Shown here in pieces: positions 52,770 to 61,134 of a stretch of 64,000 nt of DNA. Numbering within the stretch: the first letter of the stretch is position 1; every line of letters starts with the position of its first letter. Below the pieces are notes generated by a model. The model was not told where the DNA came from, did no database searches, and was given only the letters and a program-made list of their open reading frames with translations. This DNA is from JAMDEO01 sp963775295. GTDB taxonomy: Bacteria > Actinomycetota > Thermoleophilia > RBG-16-64-13. The stretch spans positions 744,001 to 808,000 of the forward strand of contig CAVZIK010000006.1 of the NCBI GenBank assembly GCA_963775295.1, in the 5' to 3' direction. A program made the position numbers and the translations under genes.

Positions 52770-53030
52770 GTGAAGGCTGGGCATGTTGCCGACGTTGGGA
52801 CGGTCGACATCTGGTTTCGCGACACCCATGACTACGGGACCGCACCTGGCAAGCGGGTCGACATATCAGACAGGTGGTTTGTTTGGAAGATCAACGAGCC
52901 TTTTCAAGAGGTCGGCAAGTTGCGGGGGGCGCTACGAGACGCGGAGATCGGCGTGGTGAAGAACCCCTACGCCATAGTCAATCGAATGAAGACTGGGGAG
53001 TACGGGGGCTTTTATCCGCGGTTTGAATAG
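52770..53030 (+). pseudogene. Remnant of a protein's C-terminal part
   Basis: The frame is open from before GTG 52770 with coding character (LKLWVKAGHVADVGTVDIWF, DRWFVWKINEPFQEVGKLRG) and ends at TAG 53028. It has no upstream start or ribosome site and abuts the IS3 fragment, so the 5' part was probably lost. The family is not recognised. Confidence 0.45.
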
Positions 53031-53086
53031 TGAATCTCGTACCCATGATGCAACCCCGTGACGCCTGGCGGAACGTCCTGCGACGC

Positions 53087-53955
53087 CTACCCAGCGCCGA
53101 GTAGTGCGTCCATCCGCGCGGCCGTCTCACCCCGTTGCTCAGGAAGAACATGGCTGTAGACATTCAAGGTCGTCCCGATCTCTGAGTGCCCGAGAAACTC
53201 CTGCACCAGTTTGGGGTCGAGCCCCTGGGCTAGGAGCAGTGTCGCGCAGGTATGCCGGAGGTCATGGAAGCGCATGATGCGAAGCCCAGCGTCCTTCAGG
53301 ATCTGCTTGAACCGATGGCTAAGGACCGATCCGTTGAGGGGTTGCCCCTTGTCGGTCGTGAAGACCAGTCCACCCCACTCGTTCCACTCCGGCCCGGCTG
53401 CAAGTCTCTCTGCTGCTTGACGGGCACGGTGAGCCTTGAGTGCTGTTACAGCTATCTTGGGGATCATGATGGTGCGCCGACTCTGCTTGGTCTTAGGTTC
53501 GGCGAGCGCATACTCTCCGTCCAGCCGGTTGAGAGCATGATGCACTGAGAGGGTGGCATGCTCCAGGTCGAGGTCCTGCCAGCGAAGACCAAGGATCTCC
53601 CCTTTGCGCAGCCCAGAGGATAGGGCGAGGATGAAGAGGGCCTCCAGACGATCGCCAGCTGCCGTCTCCAAGAACGTTCTTGCCTCCTCGGGAGCAAGCG
53701 GAGTCACCTGCTTCTGGGCTCCCCGGGGTGGACGAACGAGCTGAGCGGCGTTGCGGGCCACAGAGCCCATGCGTAGACCCTCGTTCAAGGCCGCCCGCGA
53801 GGTGGCATGGATGATCTGGACCGACTGGCCCGAGAGGCCTTCCTTCTGCTTCTTGTTGAGCAGCGCCTGGACCTCCCGGGTGTGAGCTTCGCCAGCTTGA
53901 TCTTGCCCAGGTGCGGTTTCAGATGGAGCCGGACTGCCTGCTCGCTTCTCATATA
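53087..53955 (-). pseudogene. Tyrosine integrase, 5'-truncated copy
   Basis: It encodes the same integrase as 14252/16792, uninterrupted across the catalytic domain (SSGLRKGEILGLRW, HDLRHTCATLLL, NVYSHV). The N-terminal third is missing. A one-base deletion near 53880 shifts the frame just after it (LTPREVQ region). The truncation point coincides with GGCCGGAC, where the sequence changes into the right half of the GGTAATG-type element. So it is a broken gene joined to the array by recombination at or near the element. Confidence 0.85.
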
Positions 53956-53956
53956 G

Positions 53957-53985
53957 GTAGAAGGCCGGACATATGATGAGGTAGA
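53957..53985 (+). promoter_or_regulatory. Half copy of the GGTAATG/CCGGACAT element
   Basis: GGCCGGACATATGATGAGG is the right half of the element. The left half (GGTAATGCTTT) is replaced by integrase sequence. It precedes the small gene at 54050 by about 80 nt. Confidence 0.6.
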
Positions 53986-54049
53986 GGCGTAGCATGAAAC
54001 AGGCGCGCGGCAGTGATGACCCTGTTTCGCCCGAGAGGAGCTTCAGAGG

Positions 54050-54229
54050 ATGAAGATCATCTTCCTGGCCCTCGCCATCTCGATGATGATGGCTGGGTTT
54101 GCACCGCTTGCTGCGGACAAGGAGTCAGCGATAGCAGTCCTTTTGGCCGGCGCAACATCAGCCGTCCTGGGCCTAGAGGCGGCACAAGAGGAGAATCATC
54201 GGGAAATGATCGAACTGATGGAGCCGTGA
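54050..54229 (+). CDS. 59-residue protein with one hydrophobic segment
   Basis: ATG 54050 follows AGAGGAG. The product begins MKIIFLALAISMMMAGFAPL and ends with an acidic helix (EENHREMIELMEP). The hydrophobic head could be a signal peptide or anchor, and a second apolar stretch follows (AIAVLLAGATSAVLGL). It lies after the half element and two bases before the methyltransferase start. Function is unknown. Confidence 0.6.
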   Translation: MKIIFLALAISMMMAGFAPLAADKESAIAVLLAGATSAVLGLEAAQEENHREMIELMEP

Positions 54230-54231
54230 CC

Positions 54232-55290
54232 ATGTGGTGTGAGAGCATGACAAGTGCCGAACGGATGGACGCCCTGTGGGAGGGTGAACGGCCCGACCGG
54301 GTGCCGGTTACGCCGCTCCTGCTGGGCCACGCCGCTGTTGTCTGTGGCGAGCCTCTCGCCCGCATCTACGACGATGCTGAGCAGAGCTTTCGCTGCCAGA
54401 CGCTGACACTCGACATGTATGGCTTTGACGGGATTGTTTTCTGTCCAATCAGCGCGGCCAGCGTCTCGGCATTCGGCGGGGACATGGCGTTCCCGCTCAA
54501 GAAATACCAGGGAGCTCCGTTCGTGACGCGCACTCCTGTTCAGATCGAGGATGACGTCTACTCACTCCAAGTGCCTGAAGACATCACCAAGGTAGACGCC
54601 CTAGCCATTGCCCTAGGCTTGGCCCGCAGACAGGCTGAACGTGGTCTGAGGGTCAGCATGGCTATCCCTGGTCCCCTCGAACTAGCGGGTCAGCTCTTGG
54701 GCACAGACCGCCTGATGACGTGGCTTCTGAAAAAGCCCGAGCTGGTACACCACGTGTTGGAGAAGGCTTTGGCCTTCGACATCAGAGTCGCTGAGCATTA
54801 CGTGAAGGAGTTCGGAGCAGAGAGGTTGGTGGGCTTCCTGGCGACTCCCACATCTTCCAACGCGCTCATTTCTCCCAAGCAGTTTGAAACCTTCGCGCTC
54901 CCTTATTTGCAGAAGGTGTTCGCCCGGATATTGGAACTCGGCGTGAAGCCTTTCCTCGTCCATATCTGCGGCGAGCACAACAAGAACCTCAAGTACTGGC
55001 AGCAGGTTCCCATGACCAAGCAGACCATACTTAGCTTCGGTCGGGAGGTTAGCTTGGCGACGGTCATGGACATGTTCCCCGATCAGATCATCGCCGGCAA
55101 CGTCGATCCCACGCTCATCCAGGAGGGGAAGGCGGAGGAGGTGCTCGAGCAGTCTCGCGAGTGCATCGAGACGGCGAAGGATCACACGGCCCGCTTCATT
55201 CTCATGGCAGGATGCGACGTGCCCCCGCAAGCGCCTCCGGTCAACGTGTTCCAGTTGGTCAAGGCCGCTAGGGAGTATGGGAGGTATTAG
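54232..55290 (+). CDS. Uroporphyrinogen decarboxylase-family methyltransferase (MtaA/MtbA type)
   Basis: ATG 54232 or 54247 begins this 352-residue TIM-barrel protein. The family phrases are SAERMDALWEGERPDRVPVT at the start, then RVSMAIPGPLELAGQLLGTD. The zinc site is HICGEHNK with a later Cys in MAGCDVPP, matching the HxC...C site of cobamide:coenzyme methyltransferases and not the heme decarboxylase. It would move a methyl group from a corrinoid protein to a thiol (family inference). No corrinoid protein gene is beside it. Confidence 0.85.
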   Translation: MWCESMTSAERMDALWEGERPDRVPVTPLLLGHAAVVCGEPLARIYDDAEQSFRCQTLTLDMYGFDGIVFCPISAASVSAFGGDMAFPLKKYQGAPFVTRTPVQIEDDVYSLQVPEDITKVDALAIALGLARRQAERGLRVSMAIPGPLELAGQLLGTDRLMTWLLKKPELVHHVLEKALAFDIRVAEHYVKEFGAERLVGFLATPTSSNALISPKQFETFALPYLQKVFARILELGVKPFLVHICGEHNKNLKYWQQVPMTKQTILSFGREVSLATVMDMFPDQIIAGNVDPTLIQEGKAEEVLEQSRECIETAKDHTARFILMAGCDVPPQAPPVNVFQLVKAAREYGRY

Positions 55291-55628
55291 CCCGTCGTGG
55301 TCGGTGGTCTTAGATACTGAAGACAGACCGAGAAAGGTACAAGTAGACCGCGCATGGGTCGTCCAAGCTGGCGACCATGCCTATTAAGGCGTCTTCCTCG
55401 AGGGCGGCGGTGTCGACTGCTTGATAGTAGGAGTCCTCGAGATGTCACGAGCGTGGCCAAGACACGGACCGGCAAATGATCTGACCTCGGCAATCCCTTC
55501 TGGAGTTAAGGGGTTCAAAGTTGCCGATTCGGTCCTCATAAGCGCCTGGGGGTCCTCTTGACCGAGAAGGCAGAGATAGGTGACAATGACCTGCCAATGC
55601 TTCTGTCCTAGGACTCGCTGGGGGGCAA
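55291..55628. other. Intergenic gap, nothing recognisable
   Basis: This 338-bp stretch between the methyltransferase and the STAS gene has no coding character and no copy of either repeated element. Confidence 0.5.
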
Positions 55629-55931
55629 ATGGAGGTTCTCGAGTCTTCCCTCTCCGGTGTTCCCTTGATTCGAGTGGTCGGTGACGTCGATCACTACACC
55701 TCGCGTGCCCTCGATGGGGCCGCCCGAGAGGCGCTCACTCATGACAGTGGCCGCCTCCTTCTCGATTTCAGCCGCTGCCTCTATGTTGACAGCAGTGGGG
55801 TGGGTGTCCTCGGGGCAAGCGTGAACCTTTTACGGGTCTTTGAGATCGTGGGCCTTCTGAATGAGCCCTGCTTTCGGGTCTTCGCCGATGAAATGGAGGC
55901 GTCCGCTGCTCTTTTGGATGCCGCCCGTTGA
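55629..55931 (+). CDS. STAS-domain anti-anti-sigma-like protein
   Basis: ATG 55629 follows GGGGGCAA. The 100-residue protein follows the STAS fold (SGVPLIRVVGDVDHYTSRAL; LLLDFSRCLYVDSSGVGVLG), with the phosphorylatable Ser in DSSGVG. Compared with usual SpoIIAA/RsbV proteins, about 14 residues are missing after VGVLG, joining directly to NLLRVFEIVGLL, so one helix is shortened. It is coupled to the phosphatase gene (TTGA overlap). Confidence 0.82.
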   Translation: MEVLESSLSGVPLIRVVGDVDHYTSRALDGAAREALTHDSGRLLLDFSRCLYVDSSGVGVLGASVNLLRVFEIVGLLNEPCFRVFADEMEASAALLDAAR

Positions 55932-58900
55932 ACGCCGCCTCCCCGCGTCCGAGCGGAAGCCCTCTTCGCCTCACCATCCCGGCCGATCTTGCCCGCCTAC
56001 CCGAGGCCCGCGCCTGGATAGGGGAGATCGCTTGTAGCGCTTGCATTAATGACTCGCGCAGATTTGATTTGCAGGTGGCCGTCTCTGAGGCCACCGCCAA
56101 CGCCATAGAGCACGCCGCAAGCGGGGTCGGGCTCACCGCCTATCTTCTGCCCGATCGCCTCATCGTCGAGATCGTCAACGATGGAGTGTTCCAACCGGGG
56201 CTTTTCAAGGATGACGAGCACAGGCGTCGGGGCTTGGGCCTACCTCTCATGGTGTCGCTCGCCGACCAGGTGCACGTCTCCCGGATTGCCGACAACAAGA
56301 CCAAGGTTTCGCTGACCTTCTTCCTGGAGGCGGGCGACCAACGTGACGTGCCGCTTTCCGGTGCTGCGGAGGGCGTCGAACCCCACGCCGAGAGTGCATC
56401 TGCCGACTTCGGCATGCAAGAGGTCGAGAACCGCTATCGTAACCTGCTCGATCTCAGCCCGGACGCGATTCTCGTCCATCTTGACGGCAGGTATGTATTT
56501 GCAAATCCAGCAGCGGCCAGGCTATTTGGTGCCCGTTCGGCCGGCGAACTAATTGGCAAGAGCGCAGTTGAGCGCATGCATCCCGATGATCGCGAGTTCA
56601 TGGTCCACCGTCTGAGCCAGGTGCTGGCCGGGGCCGTCGCTCCCCCGGCTGAGGGTCGGATGCTTCGGCTGGACGGGACCCTGGTTGCCGTTGAGGCTGC
56701 CGGCTCCCGGGTGGAGTTCGGGGGTAGGCTGGCCGTTCAGACGATCATTCGGGACATCACCGAGCGCAAGCAAGCTGAATTAGCCCTGCGGGAGAGCGAG
56801 CGGACAATCCGCGAGTCCGAAGAGCGCTATCGGAACCTGTTCAACACGCTCATCGAGGGATTCTGCATCATCGAGGTGTTGTTTGACGCCGCCGACATGC
56901 CCGTCGACTTTCGCTTCTTGGAGACTAATCCCATGTTCGAGGAGCAGACTGGGTTGCATGACGTTCAGGGAAAGCTCATGCGCGAACTCGCCCCCGATCA
57001 CGAAGAGCATTGGTTCCAGATCTACGGGAGGGTCGCCCTGACGGGTGAACCGGCCCGTTTCCAAGCTCCCGCCTCGGCCCTGGGTCGTTTCCTTGACGTT
57101 TCCGCCTTCCGAGTCGGTGGATCCGAAAGCCGACAGGTCGGCATTCTGTTCAGTGACATCACCGCTCGCAAACGGACGGAAGATGCTCTGCAGGAAACCC
57201 TGGAGCGCTACTCTCTGCTGGCGGGGGTCATTGAGAACGCCTCCCAGCCGGTTGGAGTCGGCTTCTCCGACGGCAGGCTTGGTGTCTTCAATCGTGCCTA
57301 CGTCGACCTGCTCGGCTACTCGGAGGAAGAGTTCAGGTCGCTCAACTGGTCCACGGACCTCACGCCGCCCGAGTGGCAAGAGTTCGAGGCCGCAAGGTTG
57401 GCGGAACTCGAGATGACTGGGGAGTCGATCACCTATGAGAAGGAGTACGTCTGCAAGGACGGCTCCCGAATACCGGTGGAACTCCTCGTACATTTGGCTC
57501 GCGACGCAAACGGGGCCCCCTTGTACTACTACTCTTTCATTAGTGACCTCACTGAGCGACGGCGGGCCGAGGAAACGCTCCGCGAAAGCGAGCAGCGTTT
57601 TCGTTCCGTGCTCGATAGCTCTCTCGACGGCCTTTACCGAGTCAATCTCCAGACCGGCCGCTACGATTACATGAGCCCGGCGTTCGGACCGACTGTCGGA
57701 CGCTCAAACGAAGAGTTCACACGTCTCTCCCCGGAGTCTGCCATCCGCCTGGTCCACCCCGACGATCTGCCGCGGGTCCTTGCCTCCCTCGGTCAGCAAG
57801 AGGTGGCTGTTACCGGAGAGGTCGATTACCGGATATTGGGCTCTGACGGCGAATATCGCTGGATCTCCAATCACTTTTCCCAGGTGACGGACGCGAAAGG
57901 CAAGCCCCTCTACCGCCATGGCGTGGTCCGGGACATCTCGGAGCAGCAACGAGCCGCGGAAGAACTCAGGCGGAGCGAAGCGACCCTGGCCGCGATTTTC
58001 GATGCGACAACAGAGTCCATCTGGCTCTTTAGCCCGGACGGCATGATCCTCGCAGGCAATTCGATCGCAGTGAATCGAATAGGGAGACCATCTGAGGAGA
58101 TCATCGGTAAGCATATAAGCGAGGTGCTGACCGCCGAACTGGCTGGGACGCGCCTCGAGCGTCTGAGGCAGGTGGTGGAATCCGGTCAACCTCTGGAATT
58201 CGAGGACGCCCGGGCCGGCAGAGCCTTTCTGCACACGTTCTACCCCGAGCTGGACGATCAGGGTCACGTCACGCGCGTTGCCTCGTTCAGCCGAGACGTC
58301 ACGGAGGCTAAGCAAGCGGAAGTGGAGCGGGAGCAACTGCTTCAGGAAGAGCAGGAGCTGTCCGAGGGACTCGCAGCCGCCAACGAAGAGCTTGAGACGC
58401 AATATGAAGAGATCTCCGCCCAGGCTGAGGAACTTCAGGCTCAGAGGGAGGAGCTCGCCGTTCAGAATGAGGAGATCCGGGTAGCCCACGAGGAACTGGC
58501 CGTGCTCTACGAGCACGAGCGTGAAAACGCTCGGCTCAAGGATGCTCTGACTCGGGTCGACCAAACCCTCATTGCTTCGCTCGAGCCTACCGAGATTCTT
58601 GATCGGGCACTGGAGAACGGCGCCCGCGCGCTCGGGGCGGAGAGAGCGGTTCTTGAAGTGCGGTCGCCGATCGGATGGGAAGTGCGATCCGTCTATCGGT
58701 TGCCGGTGGAGCTAGTGGGCACGCTTCTATCTTCAGAAGAGGCCTCAGTTGCCAACGCGATGGAAGAGGCGGGTAGCGTCCTGATCATCGGAGATGCGAC
58801 CGGAGATCTGCGGGTGAACGCGAGCACCGTGGCAAGATACGGTACCGCCGCCGCCCTTGCCCTGCCCATTTCCTACCAGAACCGGATTATGGGCTCTCTG

Positions 58901-59749
58901 CAGTTCCTCTACGCGTCTGGTCCCCACCGCTTCTCGGCCGCTGAGATTGATTTTGGCCAGAAGCTGGCGGTCTCGGTAGCGCTTGCCTTGGAGAACGCCC
59001 GCTTATTCGAGCAGCAGCGTAGTATCGCGGCGGCGTTGCAGCAAACTATCCTTGAGATGCCGGCCGCCATCCCTCATCTGCGTTTTAGCCACCTCTATCG
59101 CTCGGCCACGGAGCACGCGCTGGTGGGCGGCGACTTCTATGACGTCTTTGAGATGGAAGACGGATCTATCGCCCTGCTTGTGGGCGACGTCTCCGGTCAT
59201 GACATCAACGCCGCTCGGATAGCCACCATGGTAAAGGCGAGTCTCGTCGCCTTCGCCCAAGGCGGCCACGATCCGAGCAACGTTCTTGCTCTGGTCAATC
59301 GGCTGCTGCTGAGGAAATCAGTCCCTGGATTCACAAGTCTCCTGTTTGCCGTGTTCCAGCCCGAGTCTGGGATGCTCACCTATTGTTCCGCCGGCCATCC
59401 CGAGCTTCTGGTTGGTCGTGCCGGCAAGGTGGAAAGCTTGGCCGCACCGCGCCACGCTCCTCTGGGAGTCTTTTCCGAATGGTCGTGCGCTTCGGATAGC
59501 GTCCAACTCGAAGCGGGAGACACCCTTCTCTTCTACACCGACGGACTGACGGAAGCACGCCGGGACGAAGAGCTTTTCGGCGAGGAGCGCCTGATGGAGG
59601 CATTTGAAGGTAAGCTCCGTCTCCCCCTTGAAGAGTTGCCCCAGATGCTTCTTGACGAGGTCCTTGAGTTCACTGGTGGGAGACTGCAGGATGACGTGGC
59701 CATCCTAGCCGTTCAGCCCTTGCTTCAAAGCTCGGCGATCAGGAGCTAG
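55928..59749 (+). CDS. HATPase-PAS-GAF-SpoIIE multidomain regulator
   Basis: TTG 55928 overlaps the STAS stop. The 1273-residue cytoplasmic protein has an RsbW/SpoIIAB-type HATPase (about 15-135; VAVSEATANAIEHAASG, RRRGLGLPLMVSLAD). Then come about five PAS domains (about 160-800), a coiled coil (about 800-870, LETQYEEISAQAEELQAQRE), GAF (about 880-1030) and a PP2C SpoIIE phosphatase (about 1035-1268; GGDFYDVFEMEDGSIALLVG, GDVSGHD, LLFYTDGLTEARRDEELFGE). It carries kinase and phosphatase activities of a partner switch in one chain, beside their likely STAS target. Confidence 0.92.
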   Translation: MNAASPRPSGSPLRLTIPADLARLPEARAWIGEIACSACINDSRRFDLQVAVSEATANAIEHAASGVGLTAYLLPDRLIVEIVNDGVFQPGLFKDDEHRRRGLGLPLMVSLADQVHVSRIADNKTKVSLTFFLEAGDQRDVPLSGAAEGVEPHAESASADFGMQEVENRYRNLLDLSPDAILVHLDGRYVFANPAAARLFGARSAGELIGKSAVERMHPDDREFMVHRLSQVLAGAVAPPAEGRMLRLDGTLVAVEAAGSRVEFGGRLAVQTIIRDITERKQAELALRESERTIRESEERYRNLFNTLIEGFCIIEVLFDAADMPVDFRFLETNPMFEEQTGLHDVQGKLMRELAPDHEEHWFQIYGRVALTGEPARFQAPASALGRFLDVSAFRVGGSESRQVGILFSDITARKRTEDALQETLERYSLLAGVIENASQPVGVGFSDGRLGVFNRAYVDLLGYSEEEFRSLNWSTDLTPPEWQEFEAARLAELEMTGESITYEKEYVCKDGSRIPVELLVHLARDANGAPLYYYSFISDLTERRRAEETLRESEQRFRSVLDSSLDGLYRVNLQTGRYDYMSPAFGPTVGRSNEEFTRLSPESAIRLVHPDDLPRVLASLGQQEVAVTGEVDYRILGSDGEYRWISNHFSQVTDAKGKPLYRHGVVRDISEQQRAAEELRRSEATLAAIFDATTESIWLFSPDGMILAGNSIAVNRIGRPSEEIIGKHISEVLTAELAGTRLERLRQVVESGQPLEFEDARAGRAFLHTFYPELDDQGHVTRVASFSRDVTEAKQAEVEREQLLQEEQELSEGLAAANEELETQYEEISAQAEELQAQREELAVQNEEIRVAHEELAVLYEHERENARLKDALTRVDQTLIASLEPTEILDRALENGARALGAERAVLEVRSPIGWEVRSVYRLPVELVGTLLSSEEASVANAMEEAGSVLIIGDATGDLRVNASTVARYGTAAALALPISYQNRIMGSLQFLYASGPHRFSAAEIDFGQKLAVSVALALENARLFEQQRSIAAALQQTILEMPAAIPHLRFSHLYRSATEHALVGGDFYDVFEMEDGSIALLVGDVSGHDINAARIATMVKASLVAFAQGGHDPSNVLALVNRLLLRKSVPGFTSLLFAVFQPESGMLTYCSAGHPELLVGRAGKVESLAAPRHAPLGVFSEWSCASDSVQLEAGDTLLFYTDGLTEARRDEELFGEERLMEAFEGKLRLPLEELPQMLLDEVLEFTGGRLQDDVAILAVQPLLQSSAIRS

Positions 59750-59995
59750 GTGATTCGACTCGGCACGGGGTTTTGTCGAACCCGGCCCGCAGCGTGGCCG
59801 CGGAGTCCGCTTTCTTGCATCTCCGGGGGGGAGGCCGGGCACAATTCCGGGGCAAACTGGCTCAGCCGATGTTGCGCTGGGATTTGCGCTCGCAGACCAC
59901 AGGAGCAACGGGACCGGGTCGCCCGCGGCTGATGGGGACTACACTTACTTCATCATTCCGGCGCAATAAGAGGCTCAAAGGGTGGACCGGGCAAT

Positions 59996-60289
59996 ATGAA
60001 TGATGGTTTCAGACAATCGAGACGCGAAACCGCCAACGGCTTTTCGCATATCTGGCTCCGTTACCTGGGAATCATCTTGCCTGCGGTTGTCAACTACGGG
60101 TTCTTCATTGTGCACGGTGACCGGCCGCACTGGGCAGCGTTGGGCGCAAGCGCGGGCGTGATGGCGGTCTCGGCGCTGATCCTGGGGTTGTGGCGAGATT
60201 GGCGCGGCGGCGTCTCGGTGATCGTCTTGTTCTTTCCCCTGAATGCATGGCCGATCGTTCTCACTACCATGGGGGGTCTTCACGATTGA
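59996..60289 (+). CDS. Small three-helix membrane protein
   Basis: ATG 59996 opens a 97-residue protein, N-terminus basic (RQSRRETANG), then WLRYLGIILPAVVNYGFFIV, ALGASAGVMAVSALILGLW and VSVIVLFFPLNAWPIVL. The motif WLRYLGII also starts the membrane protein at 47056, so they may be paralogs. No repeated promoter element precedes it. Confidence 0.6.
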   Translation: MNDGFRQSRRETANGFSHIWLRYLGIILPAVVNYGFFIVHGDRPHWAALGASAGVMAVSALILGLWRDWRGGVSVIVLFFPLNAWPIVLTTMGGLHD

Positions 60290-60315
60290 GGGTTCGAGGC
60301 CTGCGGGGGGTCCTG

Positions 60316-60702
60316 ATGCGTCGTAAGGCCAGACTGCTTGCGGTTGTTGGGTTGCTGGCACTCGTGGGTTCCGCCTTATTAGTCATTTCGGGTTGCGCGG
60401 GTGGAGTGAAAGCGAGCAGGGACGTGTGGCGCGGTGTCCAGCAAGATCTTTCGGTGTCCGCAGTATCTAAGGTCCACTTCTGGGGGCCGGGAGACTCGGG
60501 TGGCAGCCCTGTCGCCGAATCAGTCGCCGCCATCGTAGCTGCGGTTGCTTCAGGCACATTTTCCGAAGACAATCCCAACCACAACGGTCCCACGCCCGAG
60601 GTCGGCGTAACGTTAACCTTGAAGCAAGGTGACGACTTGAACCTAGCCCAGTGGCCTGATGGTCGCTTTGAGATACTCGGGGAGGAAGGCAGTTCTTGGT
60701 AA
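60316..60702 (+). CDS. Small lipoprotein
   Basis: ATG 60316 follows GCGGGGGG; an upstream frame from 60190 is rejected. The 128-residue product has a signal with lipobox ISGC near residue 26. A domain of about 100 residues follows (VAESVAAIVAAVASGTFSED; EVGVTLTLKQGDDLNLAQWP). Residues about 55-100 fit a small adapter or sensor fold, not recognised. Confidence 0.7.
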   Translation: MRRKARLLAVVGLLALVGSALLVISGCAGGVKASRDVWRGVQQDLSVSAVSKVHFWGPGDSGGSPVAESVAAIVAAVASGTFSEDNPNHNGPTPEVGVTLTLKQGDDLNLAQWPDGRFEILGEEGSSW

Positions 60703-60827
60703 CGGCTCCCGTACTTGCGGCCATGCTCGCGGAGATGGGGTTGACCTACAAGTGAGGCGTTTCTCTCACTCTCATGACTGGTGCATGAAGAAGGTTTCGA
60801 TTCCTCCTGTGTGCGTGCTCGGTCAAA

Positions 60828-60865
60828 GGTAATCCTTTGCGGCTTGCCGGACATATGATGAGGCA
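60828..60865 (+). promoter_or_regulatory. GGTAATG/CCGGACAT element, copy M
   Basis: GGTAATCCTTTGCGGCTTG then CCGGACATATGATGAGG. The step is 21 bp. It precedes a decayed lipoprotein start and lies about 280 nt before the SLH gene. Confidence 0.65.
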
Positions 60866-60914
60866 GAAGCTTGGGATGCGGCCCTTGGAGCCAGCAGTGA
60901 CGAGGAGATGCGCA

Positions 60915-61020
60915 AATGGGGGATAGATCACGCGGAGAACATCGATCCTTCTCAGGGCGCGGCTACTCGTTGTTCCGCTTGGTCTGTCGGGATGTGGGAG
61001 TGATGACCCTATGTCTCGCG
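60915..61020 (+). pseudogene. Decayed 5' end of a lipoprotein gene
   Basis: ATG 60915 (ATGGGGGATAGATCACGCGG) and the following 100 bases align with the first 35 codons of the lipoprotein at 5531, including the element, GAGGAG site, ...TGTCTGTCGGGATG and GGGAG-GATGACCC. Indels destroy the frame before the lipobox. It shows that the element-plus-5'-end has been copied as a cassette. Confidence 0.6.
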
Positions 61021-61134
61021 CAATTGACCCGATGCCTCGAAGCATGCGACCGCCTAGAACAACCAGCCGAACGGTGTTAGACGACATGAATAGATTCCGG
61101 AAACGGAGCAAGCCATGAGGCACAAGCGGGAAAA

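Noticed and set aside
59755..59962. Exoprotein C-terminus ending GDYTYFIIPAQ
   Set aside because: The frame is open from the phosphatase stop but has no start codon and low-complexity content; treated as possible debris.
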